Source: Bacillus shivajii (lineage in GTDB: Bacteria > Bacillota > Bacilli > Bacillales > Salisediminibacteriaceae). From it: DNA of 64,000 nt. Under the pieces are notes generated by a model that ran no database searches, had not been told where the DNA came from, and saw only the letters and a program-made list of their open reading frames with translations. The stretch is from assembly GCF_020519665.1 (NCBI RefSeq), contig NZ_CP084703.1, positions 3,596,001 through 3,660,000 of the forward strand, given 5' to 3'. Below are positions 34,748 through 43,257 of this stretch, in pieces; position 1 is the stretch's first letter; every line of letters starts with the position of its first letter. A program made the translations under genes and the position numbers.

Positions 34748-35065
34748 AACATGCCTCCATTACTCATACGTAATTTTGGGGTAATCCCTATTCTTTATCG
34801 TGCTCATAATCATTTTTTCTATGCCTAGGCTACATGTGAGCTTGAGGTGTTTTAGCAATTTTTTGTTTGCGACTTTCTCTATTTACTTGTGATCCTAGGC
34901 AAAGTTGCTCGTATTCTTACGAAAGTTGAACGTATTCACACCAAGTTGATTGTATTTAGCTTAAAGTTGTTCGTATTCTTACGAAAGTTGCTTGTATTTC
35001 AGACAATGTTGCTTGTATTTAGCCCGAGATTGCTTACTCGAGTCACCTTCGATTTTCCAGATTGA
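34748..35065. other. Intergenic stretch with tandem repeat
   Basis: Contains the 21-nt tandem array at 34901-35036 between the Gln-rich gene and the alcohol dehydrogenase gene. Nothing else recognised. Confidence 0.5.
34901..35036. repeat. 21-nt tandem repeat array, about six and a half units
   Basis: Units of the type AAAGTTGCTCGTATTCTTAC with variable last bases begin at about 34901, 34922, 34943, 34963, 34984 and 35005, then a partial unit. AAAGTTG and GTATT are the conserved parts. Units are directly adjacent, so it is not a CRISPR array. Confidence 0.8.
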
Positions 35066-36202
35066 TTATGGCTTTAATACAACTTTTATACAGTTATCAT
35101 GTTTTTCATCAAAAACGTCGTATCCAAATGCTGCTCTTTCTAACGGCAATTGATGTGTAATAATATCTGTCGGATTGAATTCTTCGTTTTTAATCTTTTT
35201 GTATAATTCCGGTATAAAATGAATGACGGGTGCCTGCCCCATTTTTAAGGTAATGTTTCTCGAGAAGAAATCTCCGAGAGGAAACATGTTATACCTTGTC
35301 CCATACACTCCGACAATACTGACCGATCCACCTTTTCTAACACATTGACTTGCAATTTGTATCGGCCCCATCGTTCCTCCTTGAAGCTTGAGCGCGGTTT
35401 CAACCATTTCGACAGCTGTCTTTTTTCCATCCATACCTACACAGTCTATAACGGCATCAGCCCCACCTTTTGTGATTTCCTTCAAATACGTGCCTGGTTC
35501 ATCGATTTTTGTAAAATCCAACACTTCAACGTTGTTGGATTGTTTCGCATGCTCAAGGCGATATTGCACGTAATCTACTGCAATGACTCGTTTTGCGCCT
35601 TTCATCCATGCAAACTTTTGTGCGAGCAAACCGACTGGTCCACATCCTAGCACAATGACCGTGTCACCTGGTCCGACTTGGGCTTGTTCAACTCCCCACC
35701 ATGCTGTAGGGATAATATCAGATAAAAAGAGTAGCTTTTCATCCTCCATTTCTGCATCTTCTGGTACAAGAAAAGGCACAAAGTTCCCATAAGGGACTCG
35801 TAACAGTTCCGCTTGACCGCCTGGGTAGCCACCAAACGTTTCCGAATAACCGAAATAAGCACCTGATTGTCCATGAGGATTTGCGTTATCACATTGACTT
35901 TCTAATTCATTTTGACAAAAGAAACATTGACCACACGCAATATTAAAAGGAATGATAACTCTATCTCCTTTTTTCACCCTCGTCACTTCTGGTCCTGTTT
36001 CTTCGACGATCCCCATCGGTTCATGACCGATAATGTAGTCCTTATGAAAATTCGGTACCATTCCATGTACGAGATGCAAATCTGATCCACAAATTGCTGT
36101 ACTTGTAATACGGACTAGAATGTCATCCTTTTTTTCAATCACTGGATCTGGAACTTCTTTTACTTTTACATCCTTAATCCCTTGATAAGTTACTGCTTTC
36201 AT
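35066..36202 (-). CDS. Zinc-dependent alcohol dehydrogenase (formaldehyde dehydrogenase-like)
   Basis: 378-aa medium-chain dehydrogenase. The catalytic zinc Cys is in STAICGSDLHLV near residue 38, the GHEPMGIVEETG motif follows, and structural zinc cysteines are in CGQCFFCQNELESQC. NAD binding is shown by VIVLGCGPVGLLAQ near residue 185. The long loop after the structural zinc site and the C-terminus match the glutathione-independent formaldehyde dehydrogenase-like group. Substrate is not certain. It is monocistronic; TAGGAGACG precedes ATG. Confidence 0.88.
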   Translation of the reverse strand: MKAVTYQGIKDVKVKEVPDPVIEKKDDILVRITSTAICGSDLHLVHGMVPNFHKDYIIGHEPMGIVEETGPEVTRVKKGDRVIIPFNIACGQCFFCQNELESQCDNANPHGQSGAYFGYSETFGGYPGGQAELLRVPYGNFVPFLVPEDAEMEDEKLLFLSDIIPTAWWGVEQAQVGPGDTVIVLGCGPVGLLAQKFAWMKGAKRVIAVDYVQYRLEHAKQSNNVEVLDFTKIDEPGTYLKEITKGGADAVIDCVGMDGKKTAVEMVETALKLQGGTMGPIQIASQCVRKGGSVSIVGVYGTRYNMFPLGDFFSRNITLKMGQAPVIHFIPELYKKIKNEEFNPTDIITHQLPLERAAFGYDVFDEKHDNCIKVVLKP

Positions 36203-36363
36203 TTTTTTCGTCTCCTAACATCCTTTGTTATGTCACAGCTCTTTATTAAAGCTCGTGTAATTCGTTTATAAGTTAGGGTTAAGCGATAAGATTTATTCGG
36301 GTAAGGATAGTTTTTAGACGATTTTTATGACAAAATATAAGAAGATAAATGAGGGAGGAATGT

Positions 36364-37737
36364 ATGATGAATGAAAATGTGATCCGTTATTTGCAAGATA
36401 ATCGTGAACGTTTAGTTGAAAAACTGGAAGAGTTTCTAGCGATCCCAAGTGTTAGTACTGACAGTCAAAACAAAGAAGATGTTGTGAAGGCTGGTCAGTT
36501 TGTCGCTGATTATTTGAAGGAGATTGGTTTCCATTCTGTGGAGTTGCAAGAAACCAACGGCCACCCGCTCGTTTATGCAGAATGGCTTGAAGCTGAAAGT
36601 GCACCAACTGCTCTTTTTTACGGCCATTACGACGTTCAACCTGCTGATCCTTATGAACTTTGGGATAGCGAACCATTTGAACCTGAAATACGTGATGGTC
36701 GAATATTTGCCCGTGGCGCGAGCGATGATAAAGGACAAGTCTTCATGCACTTAGCCGTTTTTGAAGCGTATATGAAAACAGAAGGAAAACTCCCAATTAA
36801 TGTAAAAGTATGTATTGAAGGTGAAGAAGAAGTCGGTAGTGAACATCTTTACCCAATTCTTGAAGAGCAAAAAGAAAAATTTGACGCTGATTTTGCCCTC
36901 ATCTCTGATTCTGGTATGGTCGAAAAAGGTCAACCTACGATGCTATATGGTTTAAAAGGCTTTACTGGCCTTGAAGTAACCGTTAACGGCCCAAGTCGCG
37001 ATCTTCACTCTGGCCTATATGGAGGTGCTGTAAAAAATCCATTAATGGCACTTTCACATATTTTGGCAAAATTGAAAAATGAAGAGGAACAAGTCACTGT
37101 TCCTGGTTTTTACGATCAAGTTGAAGATCTTTCAGAAGAAGAACGTGCATTAATGAATAAAGCACCAGGTGAAAACTATAAAGAGACAATCAACATCCCA
37201 GAAACAACACCTGAAAAAGGATTCACAGTGAACGAGCACTTAATGGCACGTCCAACATTAGAAGTAAACGGAATGTATGGTGGTTATCAAGGAGAAGGAA
37301 CAAAGACAATCATCCCTTCTTCTGCTACAGCAAAAATCACATGCCGTCTCGTCCCAGGACAAGACCCTGCTGAGATTCAACAGCAGCTAACAGATTACAT
37401 TTATGAAGTTGCTCCTAAAGGGGTCACAGTAGACGTACATAAAGAGCCGCTATCGGCTAAGGCATACAAAGTAGATCCGAACAACCCGTTAATTACAAAG
37501 GCAGCAGACAGTTTAACAGAATCGTTCGGGAAAAAGACAGTCTTCGTCCGACTTGGCGGTTCAATTCCTGTTGTCGAATCAATCGACAACCTGTTCAATA
37601 TTCCAGTCGTCCTGATCGGCTTCGGGACACCTGAAGATAACTTACACTCACCTAACGAAAGTTTTCCAATGGATCACTTTGATAAAGGGATGGAAATGCT
37701 CGTGAAGTATTACTCAGAAGTGGCGAGTGTAAAATAA
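36364..37737 (+). CDS. M20-family dipeptidase
   Basis: 457-aa metallopeptidase of the M20 family (CNDP/DapE-like). Zinc and catalytic residues are visible in FYGHYDVQPADPYELW near residue 80, ARGASDDKGQVF near residue 115, and EGEEEVGSEHLYPIL near residue 145. Acts in the cytoplasm on dipeptides. GGGAGGAATGT precedes the chosen ATG. Has its own terminator. Confidence 0.92.
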   Translation: MMNENVIRYLQDNRERLVEKLEEFLAIPSVSTDSQNKEDVVKAGQFVADYLKEIGFHSVELQETNGHPLVYAEWLEAESAPTALFYGHYDVQPADPYELWDSEPFEPEIRDGRIFARGASDDKGQVFMHLAVFEAYMKTEGKLPINVKVCIEGEEEVGSEHLYPILEEQKEKFDADFALISDSGMVEKGQPTMLYGLKGFTGLEVTVNGPSRDLHSGLYGGAVKNPLMALSHILAKLKNEEEQVTVPGFYDQVEDLSEEERALMNKAPGENYKETINIPETTPEKGFTVNEHLMARPTLEVNGMYGGYQGEGTKTIIPSSATAKITCRLVPGQDPAEIQQQLTDYIYEVAPKGVTVDVHKEPLSAKAYKVDPNNPLITKAADSLTESFGKKTVFVRLGGSIPVVESIDNLFNIPVVLIGFGTPEDNLHSPNESFPMDHFDKGMEMLVKYYSEVASVK

Positions 37738-37751
37738 TATGTAATTCATGA

Positions 37752-37783
37752 TAGGTTGCCCTCAATGTACGGGCAACCTTTTT
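37752..37783 (+). terminator. Terminator after the dipeptidase gene
   Basis: AGGTTGCCC-TCAATGTAC-GGGCAACCTTTTT. Confidence 0.92.
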
Positions 37784-37888
37784 CTACCCAATCCCTCAGT
37801 ATGAATATATTCACGTCGGGTATCATACAGTTAGAGTTTTTTTTTACATGAACATCCTTATTTTTAAAGAAATGAAGGTGTTAAATAA

Positions 37889-38407
37889 ATGGACGAAAAA
37901 GTATGTAAAGATTCAAAAGTAATTAAAACCGGACGCGTATTTCCTCAAGATACGAACAACCATAACACCCTTTTTGGCGGAAAACTAATGCGCGATATTG
38001 ATGATGTCGCTTCCATTTCTGCAGCAAGACATTGCCGTAAAGAATGTGTTACAGCTTCAACAGACTCTGTTGACTTCCTTCATCCAATACGCCAGACAGA
38101 CTCAGTTTGTCTGGAATCATATGTCACCTCAACTGGAACGAGTTCAATGGAAGTATTTGTGAAAGTCATTGCCGAAGATCTACTAACTGGTAACCGCAGA
38201 CTTGCAGCTACAAGCTTTTTAACATTTGTGGCTCTTGATGAAAATGGAACACCAGCATCTGTTCCAACGGTAAAGCCTCAGTCAGAAGAAGAAGTCTATT
38301 TACACCAAACGTCTCCAGACAGGATTCGGATGCGAAAAGAGCGACGTAGTCAAAGTAAAAGCCTCGCACAAATCGTCTCTGACTTAAAGCCTTGGGAAGA
38401 TAAGTAA
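37889..38407 (+). CDS. Acyl-CoA thioesterase, hotdog fold (YkhA-like)
   Basis: 172-aa hotdog-fold thioesterase. The family motif NHNTLFGGKLMRDIDDVASI near residue 25 holds the catalytic Asn/Asp region. Hydrolyses medium- or long-chain acyl-CoA. B. subtilis YkhA is the closest named relative by size and motif. GAAGGTG precedes ATG. Confidence 0.9.
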   Translation: MDEKVCKDSKVIKTGRVFPQDTNNHNTLFGGKLMRDIDDVASISAARHCRKECVTASTDSVDFLHPIRQTDSVCLESYVTSTGTSSMEVFVKVIAEDLLTGNRRLAATSFLTFVALDENGTPASVPTVKPQSEEEVYLHQTSPDRIRMRKERRSQSKSLAQIVSDLKPWEDK

Positions 38408-38473
38408 CGCCCCTCACTTCATGATATTTGCTACACAGATCGGGAATGATGTAATTGAAGGAGGGATCCATTT

Positions 38474-38821
38474 ATGAGTGAAAACCAAGACCACCACACG
38501 CACGATAATCATACCCATCAACATAGCATTGCTTGTGGTCATACAAAAATTCGTCATGGTGATCATATTGATTATGTTCATAATGGACATTTACACCATG
38601 AACACGACGGGCATTGGGATGAATGTAAAATTCCTATAAGTGAAACGAATCCTGATGAATGTAACGAAATTAGTTGTGGTTGTAATCATGATGAAGATTG
38701 TGGCCATGAAATGGTTCCACATGGTGATCATATGGATTATTTAGTAAACGGTAGACTTCACCACGTTCACGGAGACCACTGTGATGATCACGGTCCTGTT
38801 GAAATTGTCAATGTTCAATAA
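38474..38821 (+). CDS. His-rich putative metal-binding protein with internal duplication
   Basis: 115 aa, about a quarter His. Two copies of the pattern HGDHxDYxxNGxLHHxH (near residues 31-47 and 82-98) are separated by a Cys segment (NEISCGCNHDEDCGH). Cys and His clusters are typical of zinc or nickel buffering proteins. Soluble, without signal peptide. GGAGGGATCCATTT precedes ATG. It follows the thioesterase by 66 nt. Zinc chaperone or storage is likely but unproven; Zur boxes occur 2.4 kb away before the zinc-binding lipoprotein gene. Confidence 0.7.
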   Translation: MSENQDHHTHDNHTHQHSIACGHTKIRHGDHIDYVHNGHLHHEHDGHWDECKIPISETNPDECNEISCGCNHDEDCGHEMVPHGDHMDYLVNGRLHHVHGDHCDDHGPVEIVNVQ

Positions 38822-38846
38822 TTCAAATCATGCTTTCTAAGAATAA

Positions 38847-38886
38847 AAAAGGTGATACCCTCCGTTGTGGTATCACCTTTTCTTTT
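38847..38886. terminator. Bidirectional terminator
   Basis: AAAAGGTGATACC and GGTATCACCTTTT arms between convergent genes. Confidence 0.9.
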
Positions 38887-39467
38887 TAAATGTATAGATT
38901 TGCACGAGAAACAATGAGTGTGGTCATTACTCCGTTTGTTGTAATTGTTAACATAGACAAAATGACCGCTTCTTTAGGTAGAACTGTCATTGCTGAAACA
39001 ACAATAGCAAGGTCAAATATAAAAACGGTAATACCAACATTGAGCCTCCACATAAAAGAAATGAATTGAGCTAACAAATCAATACTGTCCGTACTAATGT
39101 CGTATAAAAATAATATACCAATACCAGCACCTAAAAAGAGTCCTCCTAATAAGGCGCTAAATAAAGGACTTGAAAAGTAAATATAAGTATCGAAATTTAA
39201 CACATCGATAAAAATCCCAGTGACAATCATACCAACTATACTATTCATACAATAACTCCGATGAAAAAACCATATTACTAAAAATATGGGAAAGCTCAAT
39301 AAAACGAAACTCATCCCTACACTTAAATCCCACATATAATTTAAAACAATTGCTACTCCGATAATTCCCCCGTCAACAATGTAATGTGGCATTATAAAAC
39401 TGTTAACCCCTACGCTAATGAATGTTGCTCCAATAATAATAACCATCAATTTTTTTAAAAGATTCAT
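38886..39467 (-). CDS. YitT-family membrane protein
   Basis: 193 aa with five or six hydrophobic segments and the YitT signature near the N-terminus (VNSFIMPHYIVDGGIIGVAI). The usual C-terminal DUF2179 domain of longer YitT/YpjC proteins is absent, so this is a short-form member. The start MNLLKKLM follows AGAGGGCTTC; a longer frame adds ten unlikely residues. Function is unknown in the family. Confidence 0.75.
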   Translation of the reverse strand: MNLLKKLMVIIIGATFISVGVNSFIMPHYIVDGGIIGVAIVLNYMWDLSVGMSFVLLSFPIFLVIWFFHRSYCMNSIVGMIVTGIFIDVLNFDTYIYFSSPLFSALLGGLFLGAGIGILFLYDISTDSIDLLAQFISFMWRLNVGITVFIFDLAIVVSAMTVLPKEAVILSMLTITTNGVMTTLIVSRANLYI

Positions 39468-39912
39468 GAAGCCCTCTTTAATAAAGATTTTGGACATGTA
39501 TTAAAAAGTATGCATTCTCTTTTTTCAATATGTATACAGATAAAGAAAACTCGCCGATTGGCGAGCCTTGGGCGAAGACAGAGGCATTAGTTGCGACGAG
39601 CTTTACTTCTTGATTAAGCTTCGAGCTGCGACGAGTAACCGCAGGAGCCAACGCACAGGACGTGCTAGCACCGGTGTTGCGATAGAACATCGCGTTTTTA
39701 GCCGGTGAACTTATACTTAGTTCTTTAAAATTTTCTCTTCGTCGATCTACTTCTTCGCTAAAATTTTATAAACGCTTAACGTGTAAAAAGAGGGGGATTC
39801 CTATAGTCGCCTGACTTGAAATCTCCCTCTTTAATCTATGGTCATTTATTGTGCATTTTCACGAGATACTTTCTTATTTGGTCTAGATGACCATTCATGT
39901 CAATTTATTTAA
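39468..39912. other. Intergenic stretch with repeat-derived structure
   Basis: Holds a hairpin repeat copy (39540-39568) followed by a GC-richer block to about 39720 with several short inverted repeats (GCTAGC, ACCGGT). The 70-codon frame across it is a by-product of the repeats. No gene supported. Confidence 0.5.
39540..39568 (+). repeat. Dispersed hairpin repeat, copy 3 (compensatory stem)
   Basis: CTCGCC-GATT-GGCGAG. Compared with CTCGGC-GATT-GCCGAG in copy 4, both sides of one base pair are changed together. Confidence 0.65.
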
Positions 39913-39955
39913 AGAAAAAGTACACCTAGAACGGTAAGTGCACTTTTTCTTTTTT
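39913..39955 (-). terminator. Terminator of the zinc-binding lipoprotein gene
   Basis: AAAAAGTGCAC and GTGTACTTTTT arms on the minus strand with T run, just after the stop at 39968. Confidence 0.75.
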
Positions 39956-39967
39956 ATTTCTATAATT

Positions 39968-41209
39968 TTACTGTAAAGCCGTTTTTAACGTTTCGATATT
40001 ACTTCGCATTAAACTGAAGTAATCTTCACCAGCTTCTACATCTTCTTCTGTCAAAGATTCTAAATTATGAATCCATAGAGCTTCAGCCCCTACTTCATCG
40101 CGAACTGTCTCAGCAATGCTCACTGGAATGTTTTGTTCGAACATAACGTATTCGATATGATTCTCTTCCATTTGTGCAATAATATCTTGTATTTGGCTGA
40201 TTGAAGGCTCATTAGTTGGAGAAATACCTGCAATTCCAACTTGGTGGATACCGTAACGATCTTCCCAATATCCATAACCTGCATGAGATACAACAATCGT
40301 ATCTTTTGTCATTTCATTAGAAAATTCTACGAACTCTTCATCTAATTTTTCAAGTTCACCTTTTAGCTCTTCAAAGTTAGTGGTAAACTCCTCTTCAGCT
40401 TCTGGTCTCAATTCAATTAAAGCCAATTTAATATTCTCAGCAAGTTCAATCGCACGAATTGGATCTAACCAAACATGTGGATCTTCGTCACCATGTGCAT
40501 GGTCATGTCCGTGGTCATGGTCATGATCATCTTCTTCATGTCCGTGTCCATTATCATGATCATGGTCGTGATCATCTTCTTCATGTCCGTGTCCATTATC
40601 ATGATCATGGTCATGATCATCTTCTTCATGTCCGTGTCCATTATCATGATCATGGTCGTGATCATCTTCTTCATGTCCGTGTCCATTATCATGGTCATGG
40701 TCATGGTCGTGGTCGTGGTCATCTTCTTCATGTCCGTGTCCGTGATCATGGTCGTGGTCATCTTCTTCATGCCCATGTCCGTGATCATGGTCATGGTCAT
40801 AATCAATGAGATCAATTCCATCTGCAGCAGTTATAACTTTTACATCATGAGAATCTACTGTTTCTTTAATGCGATCTGCAAAACCTTCAAATCCTGCTCC
40901 ATTGTATATGAATAAATCAGCATCAGCAATGTCAATCATTTGGTTTGCTGTAGGTTCAAATGTATGTGCATCTGCCCCCACAGGTACGAGATTTTGTACA
41001 TTAACATACTCTCCACCAATTCGATTCGCAAAATCTTCTAAAGGAAAAAGAGTCGTGAATATTTCTAACTCCTCAATTTCTTCCACAACTTCTTCTTTTG
41101 TTTCTTCTCCAGCACTTTCCTCAACTTGTTCTTCTTCTGACTGTCCACAACCAGCTAGAAAAGTAGATGCAATTAACATGCTAGAAAATATTATTGAAAA
41201 TCTTTTCAT
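39968..41209 (-). CDS. znuA: Zinc ABC transporter substrate-binding lipoprotein (ZnuA/AdcA-like)
   Basis: 413-aa lipoprotein; signal peptide ends in STFLAGC. Cluster A-1 solute-binding fold with zinc-ligand motifs VGADAHTFEPT near residue 80, DPHVWLDP after the His-rich loop, and VVSHAGYGYWEDRYG. The flexible loop is expanded to about 100 residues of Asp/His/Gly/Glu repeats with a 15-residue unit (DDHDHDHDNGHGHEE). Two Zur-type boxes lie upstream. No permease or ATPase genes are adjacent, so its importer is encoded elsewhere. Confidence 0.93.
   Translation of the reverse strand: MKRFSIIFSSMLIASTFLAGCGQSEEEQVEESAGEETKEEVVEEIEELEIFTTLFPLEDFANRIGGEYVNVQNLVPVGADAHTFEPTANQMIDIADADLFIYNGAGFEGFADRIKETVDSHDVKVITAADGIDLIDYDHDHDHGHGHEEDDHDHDHGHGHEEDDHDHDHDHDHDNGHGHEEDDHDHDHDNGHGHEEDDHDHDHDNGHGHEEDDHDHDHDNGHGHEEDDHDHDHGHDHAHGDEDPHVWLDPIRAIELAENIKLALIELRPEAEEEFTTNFEELKGELEKLDEEFVEFSNEMTKDTIVVSHAGYGYWEDRYGIHQVGIAGISPTNEPSISQIQDIIAQMEENHIEYVMFEQNIPVSIAETVRDEVGAEALWIHNLESLTEEDVEAGEDYFSLMRSNIETLKTALQ
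40500..40800 (-). repeat. 45-nt in-frame coding repeats (His-rich loop)
   Basis: Near-identical 45-nt units that encode DDHDHDHDNGHGHEE-type repeats. About four almost exact units and more degenerate flanking ones. Length is likely to vary between strains by slippage. Confidence 0.85.
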
Positions 41210-41220
41210 TATGCTTCCCC

Positions 41221-41280
41221 TTTCGTAACTATTACGTTTTTTAAACCCACAAAGGATTATAACGTAACAATTACGATTTG
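41221..41280 (-). promoter_or_regulatory. Two Zur boxes upstream of the zinc-binding lipoprotein gene
   Basis: TTTCGTAACTATTACGTTTT (41221-41240) and, on the minus strand, AAATCGTAATTGTTACGTT (ending near 41261) resemble the Bacillus Zur consensus AAATCGTAATNATTACGATT. A further half site follows near 41295. Zinc-loaded Zur should repress the gene. Confidence 0.75.
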
Positions 41281-41400
41281 TAAATAAGAATTTTTACGAT
41301 TTAAAATCGATTTATTCTGTTCATTAAGAATGGTCTATTATTACATTTATGAAATAAAACTTGAAGGAGACCATGAAATATATTTCGATTTTTTCCACAT

Positions 41401-41434
41401 AAAAATGATCCTTATTTGTCGATAAATAAGGATC
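41401..41434 (-). terminator. Terminator after the DHA2-type exporter gene
   Basis: GATCCTTATTTATC and GATAAATAAGGATC arms (short shared loop) with T run on the minus strand. Confidence 0.85.
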
Positions 41435-41446
41435 ACTCTTCTAACA

Positions 41447-42871
41447 TTATTCACCACTTGCTTTATCCCACTCTTCATCAGTCGGTGGGAACGTTCTTTT
41501 GATCTGGAATGACAGAATGAGCGCAACAACTGTCAGCAGACCGATCAGTCCAAATGCTACAATCGCTCCTAATATATCTGGATTGGCGACTCCCGTCCTA
41601 TCTCCTGCCGCTCGTTCAGTCGTCGTCATTACTGTCACTAACATTGCCGTTCCAATAGACGCTGACATTTGGCGAATTGTATTCGTCACTGCCGCTCCGT
41701 GCGGGATTAGCTTTCTTGGCATTTGATTGAGCCCTGCAGTATTTGTCGGCATCATTACCATTGAAAAACCAAACATCCGAATCGCATACATTACTGATAA
41801 ATAGACAAGTGATGTCGTCGTATCAATGAACAGAAAAGCAAAGGTTGAGATTGTCATAATGATCAGACCTGGTACTGCCAGTTTTTTCGCCCCAATCCGG
41901 TCAAAAATCCGCCCTGTAATTGGAGCCATCAAACCGGCAACCAATGCTCCTGGTAATAACACAATCCCTGCTTCAACCGCTGTAAAACCTCGCATCGTCT
42001 GCATATATAATGGAATAAGTGTCTCCAAACCGATAAGTCCCATAAATCCAATACTTGTAATGATTACGGAAATCGTATAAACGCGCTTTCTAAAGACACG
42101 AAACTCCAGCATTGGATGTTCCATTCGTAACTGCCGTAAAATAAATGCCACAACTGCAATCGTCGCAACCGATAATACGATAATTGTGATCGGGTTCCCC
42201 CAGCCAAAGTTTCCAGCACTCGTAAAACCGTAAAGTAATCCACCAAAACCAAGTGTCGATAAAATAATCGAGATCGGATCGACCTTTGGGTTTTTCAATT
42301 CAGTCACATTTCTCATTGTGAAAAAGGCAACGACAATCATGATTAATGACAATGGGAGCACTCCCCAAAATAAGTAACGCCAATCATAATTTGATGTGAC
42401 AAAACCAGATAGTACCGGTCCAATCGCTGGTGCAAACGAAATAACGAGACCAATATAACCCATCGCCGTTCCTCTTCGCTCCACCGGAAAAATAAGGAGA
42501 AACACGGTTTGCATTAATGGAAGCATGACACCCGATCCCGCTGATTGAATGACCCTTCCAGTGATCAACATAGGAAAATTTGTTGCTAGACCACCGATAA
42601 GTGTTCCAAATGCAAAGATACCCATTGCCGTTAAAAACAACTGTCGCGTCGTAAATCTTTCAATTAAAAATGCCGAAATTGGGATCATAATCCCGTTTAC
42701 AAGCATAAACACGGTTGTTAACCACTGACCAGTATTTGCTGTAATATCCATCTCTTCCATTAGCGGAGGAATCGCTGTAATCATTAATGTTTGATTTAAC
42801 ACAGCAATGAAGGAACCAGCAAGAAGCAGCGCTGCGATCAACACTTTATTATAATTTTGTTCGTTTTCCAT
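41447..42871 (-). CDS. DHA2-family MFS drug:proton exporter (EmrB/QacA-like)
   Basis: 474 aa with about 14 hydrophobic segments, the count typical of DHA2 exporters. The N-terminal segment LNQTLMITAIPPLMEEMDIT, motif A-like ERFTTRQLFLTAMGIF, and motif C-like GPVLSGFVTSNYDWRYLFW are usual for this group. Substrate unknown. GAAGGGCTTCTT precedes ATG. Confidence 0.88.
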   Translation of the reverse strand: MENEQNYNKVLIAALLLAGSFIAVLNQTLMITAIPPLMEEMDITANTGQWLTTVFMLVNGIMIPISAFLIERFTTRQLFLTAMGIFAFGTLIGGLATNFPMLITGRVIQSAGSGVMLPLMQTVFLLIFPVERRGTAMGYIGLVISFAPAIGPVLSGFVTSNYDWRYLFWGVLPLSLIMIVVAFFTMRNVTELKNPKVDPISIILSTLGFGGLLYGFTSAGNFGWGNPITIIVLSVATIAVVAFILRQLRMEHPMLEFRVFRKRVYTISVIITSIGFMGLIGLETLIPLYMQTMRGFTAVEAGIVLLPGALVAGLMAPITGRIFDRIGAKKLAVPGLIIMTISTFAFLFIDTTTSLVYLSVMYAIRMFGFSMVMMPTNTAGLNQMPRKLIPHGAAVTNTIRQMSASIGTAMLVTVMTTTERAAGDRTGVANPDILGAIVAFGLIGLLTVVALILSFQIKRTFPPTDEEWDKASGE

Positions 42872-43075
42872 AAGAAGCCCTTCTTTGTCGGTCTATTTTG
42901 ATTCGTGAATCTATCTATCTATCATCTTGAAATTAAAGTCCATTTATTTCGCGAATCTAATAGAAAATTATACAGCTATGTTGGAGAAGTGACAAATGAA
43001 GTATTTTTAAAGAGGATATTACTAGTTCAAATTTGATGGTAATCAGTTACTAATAAAAGGAAGAAGGGGGCGATG

Positions 43076-43106
<31 letters not shown>

Positions 43107-43126
43107 GCAATAAAAACATTGTTTTA

Positions 43127-43153
43127 TTAAAGAAACTCGGCGATTGCCGAGCC
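43127..43153 (+). repeat. Dispersed hairpin repeat, copy 4
   Basis: CTCGGC-GATT-GCCGAG, the perfect stem form. Confidence 0.65.
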
Positions 43154-43257
43154 TTTAGGTGAAGGTAGATACTTAGTTAAACTCACACGTTGTTCCTAAA
43201 AAAAAAAACTCAACGTCGATTCTGCTACTTCTCTAAACATTTATTGTATTTTTGTTC

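Noticed and set aside
34901-35036. CRISPR-like array
   Set aside because: Units abut directly and vary only slightly; no spacers.
39478-39690. 70-codon minus-strand frame
   Set aside because: It spans hairpin copy 3 and repeat-like GC-rich DNA; composition is not protein-like.
40459-40915. Long plus-strand and alternate minus-strand frames over the His-rich repeats
   Set aside because: Antisense or shifted reading of the 45-nt coding repeats of the zinc-binding lipoprotein.
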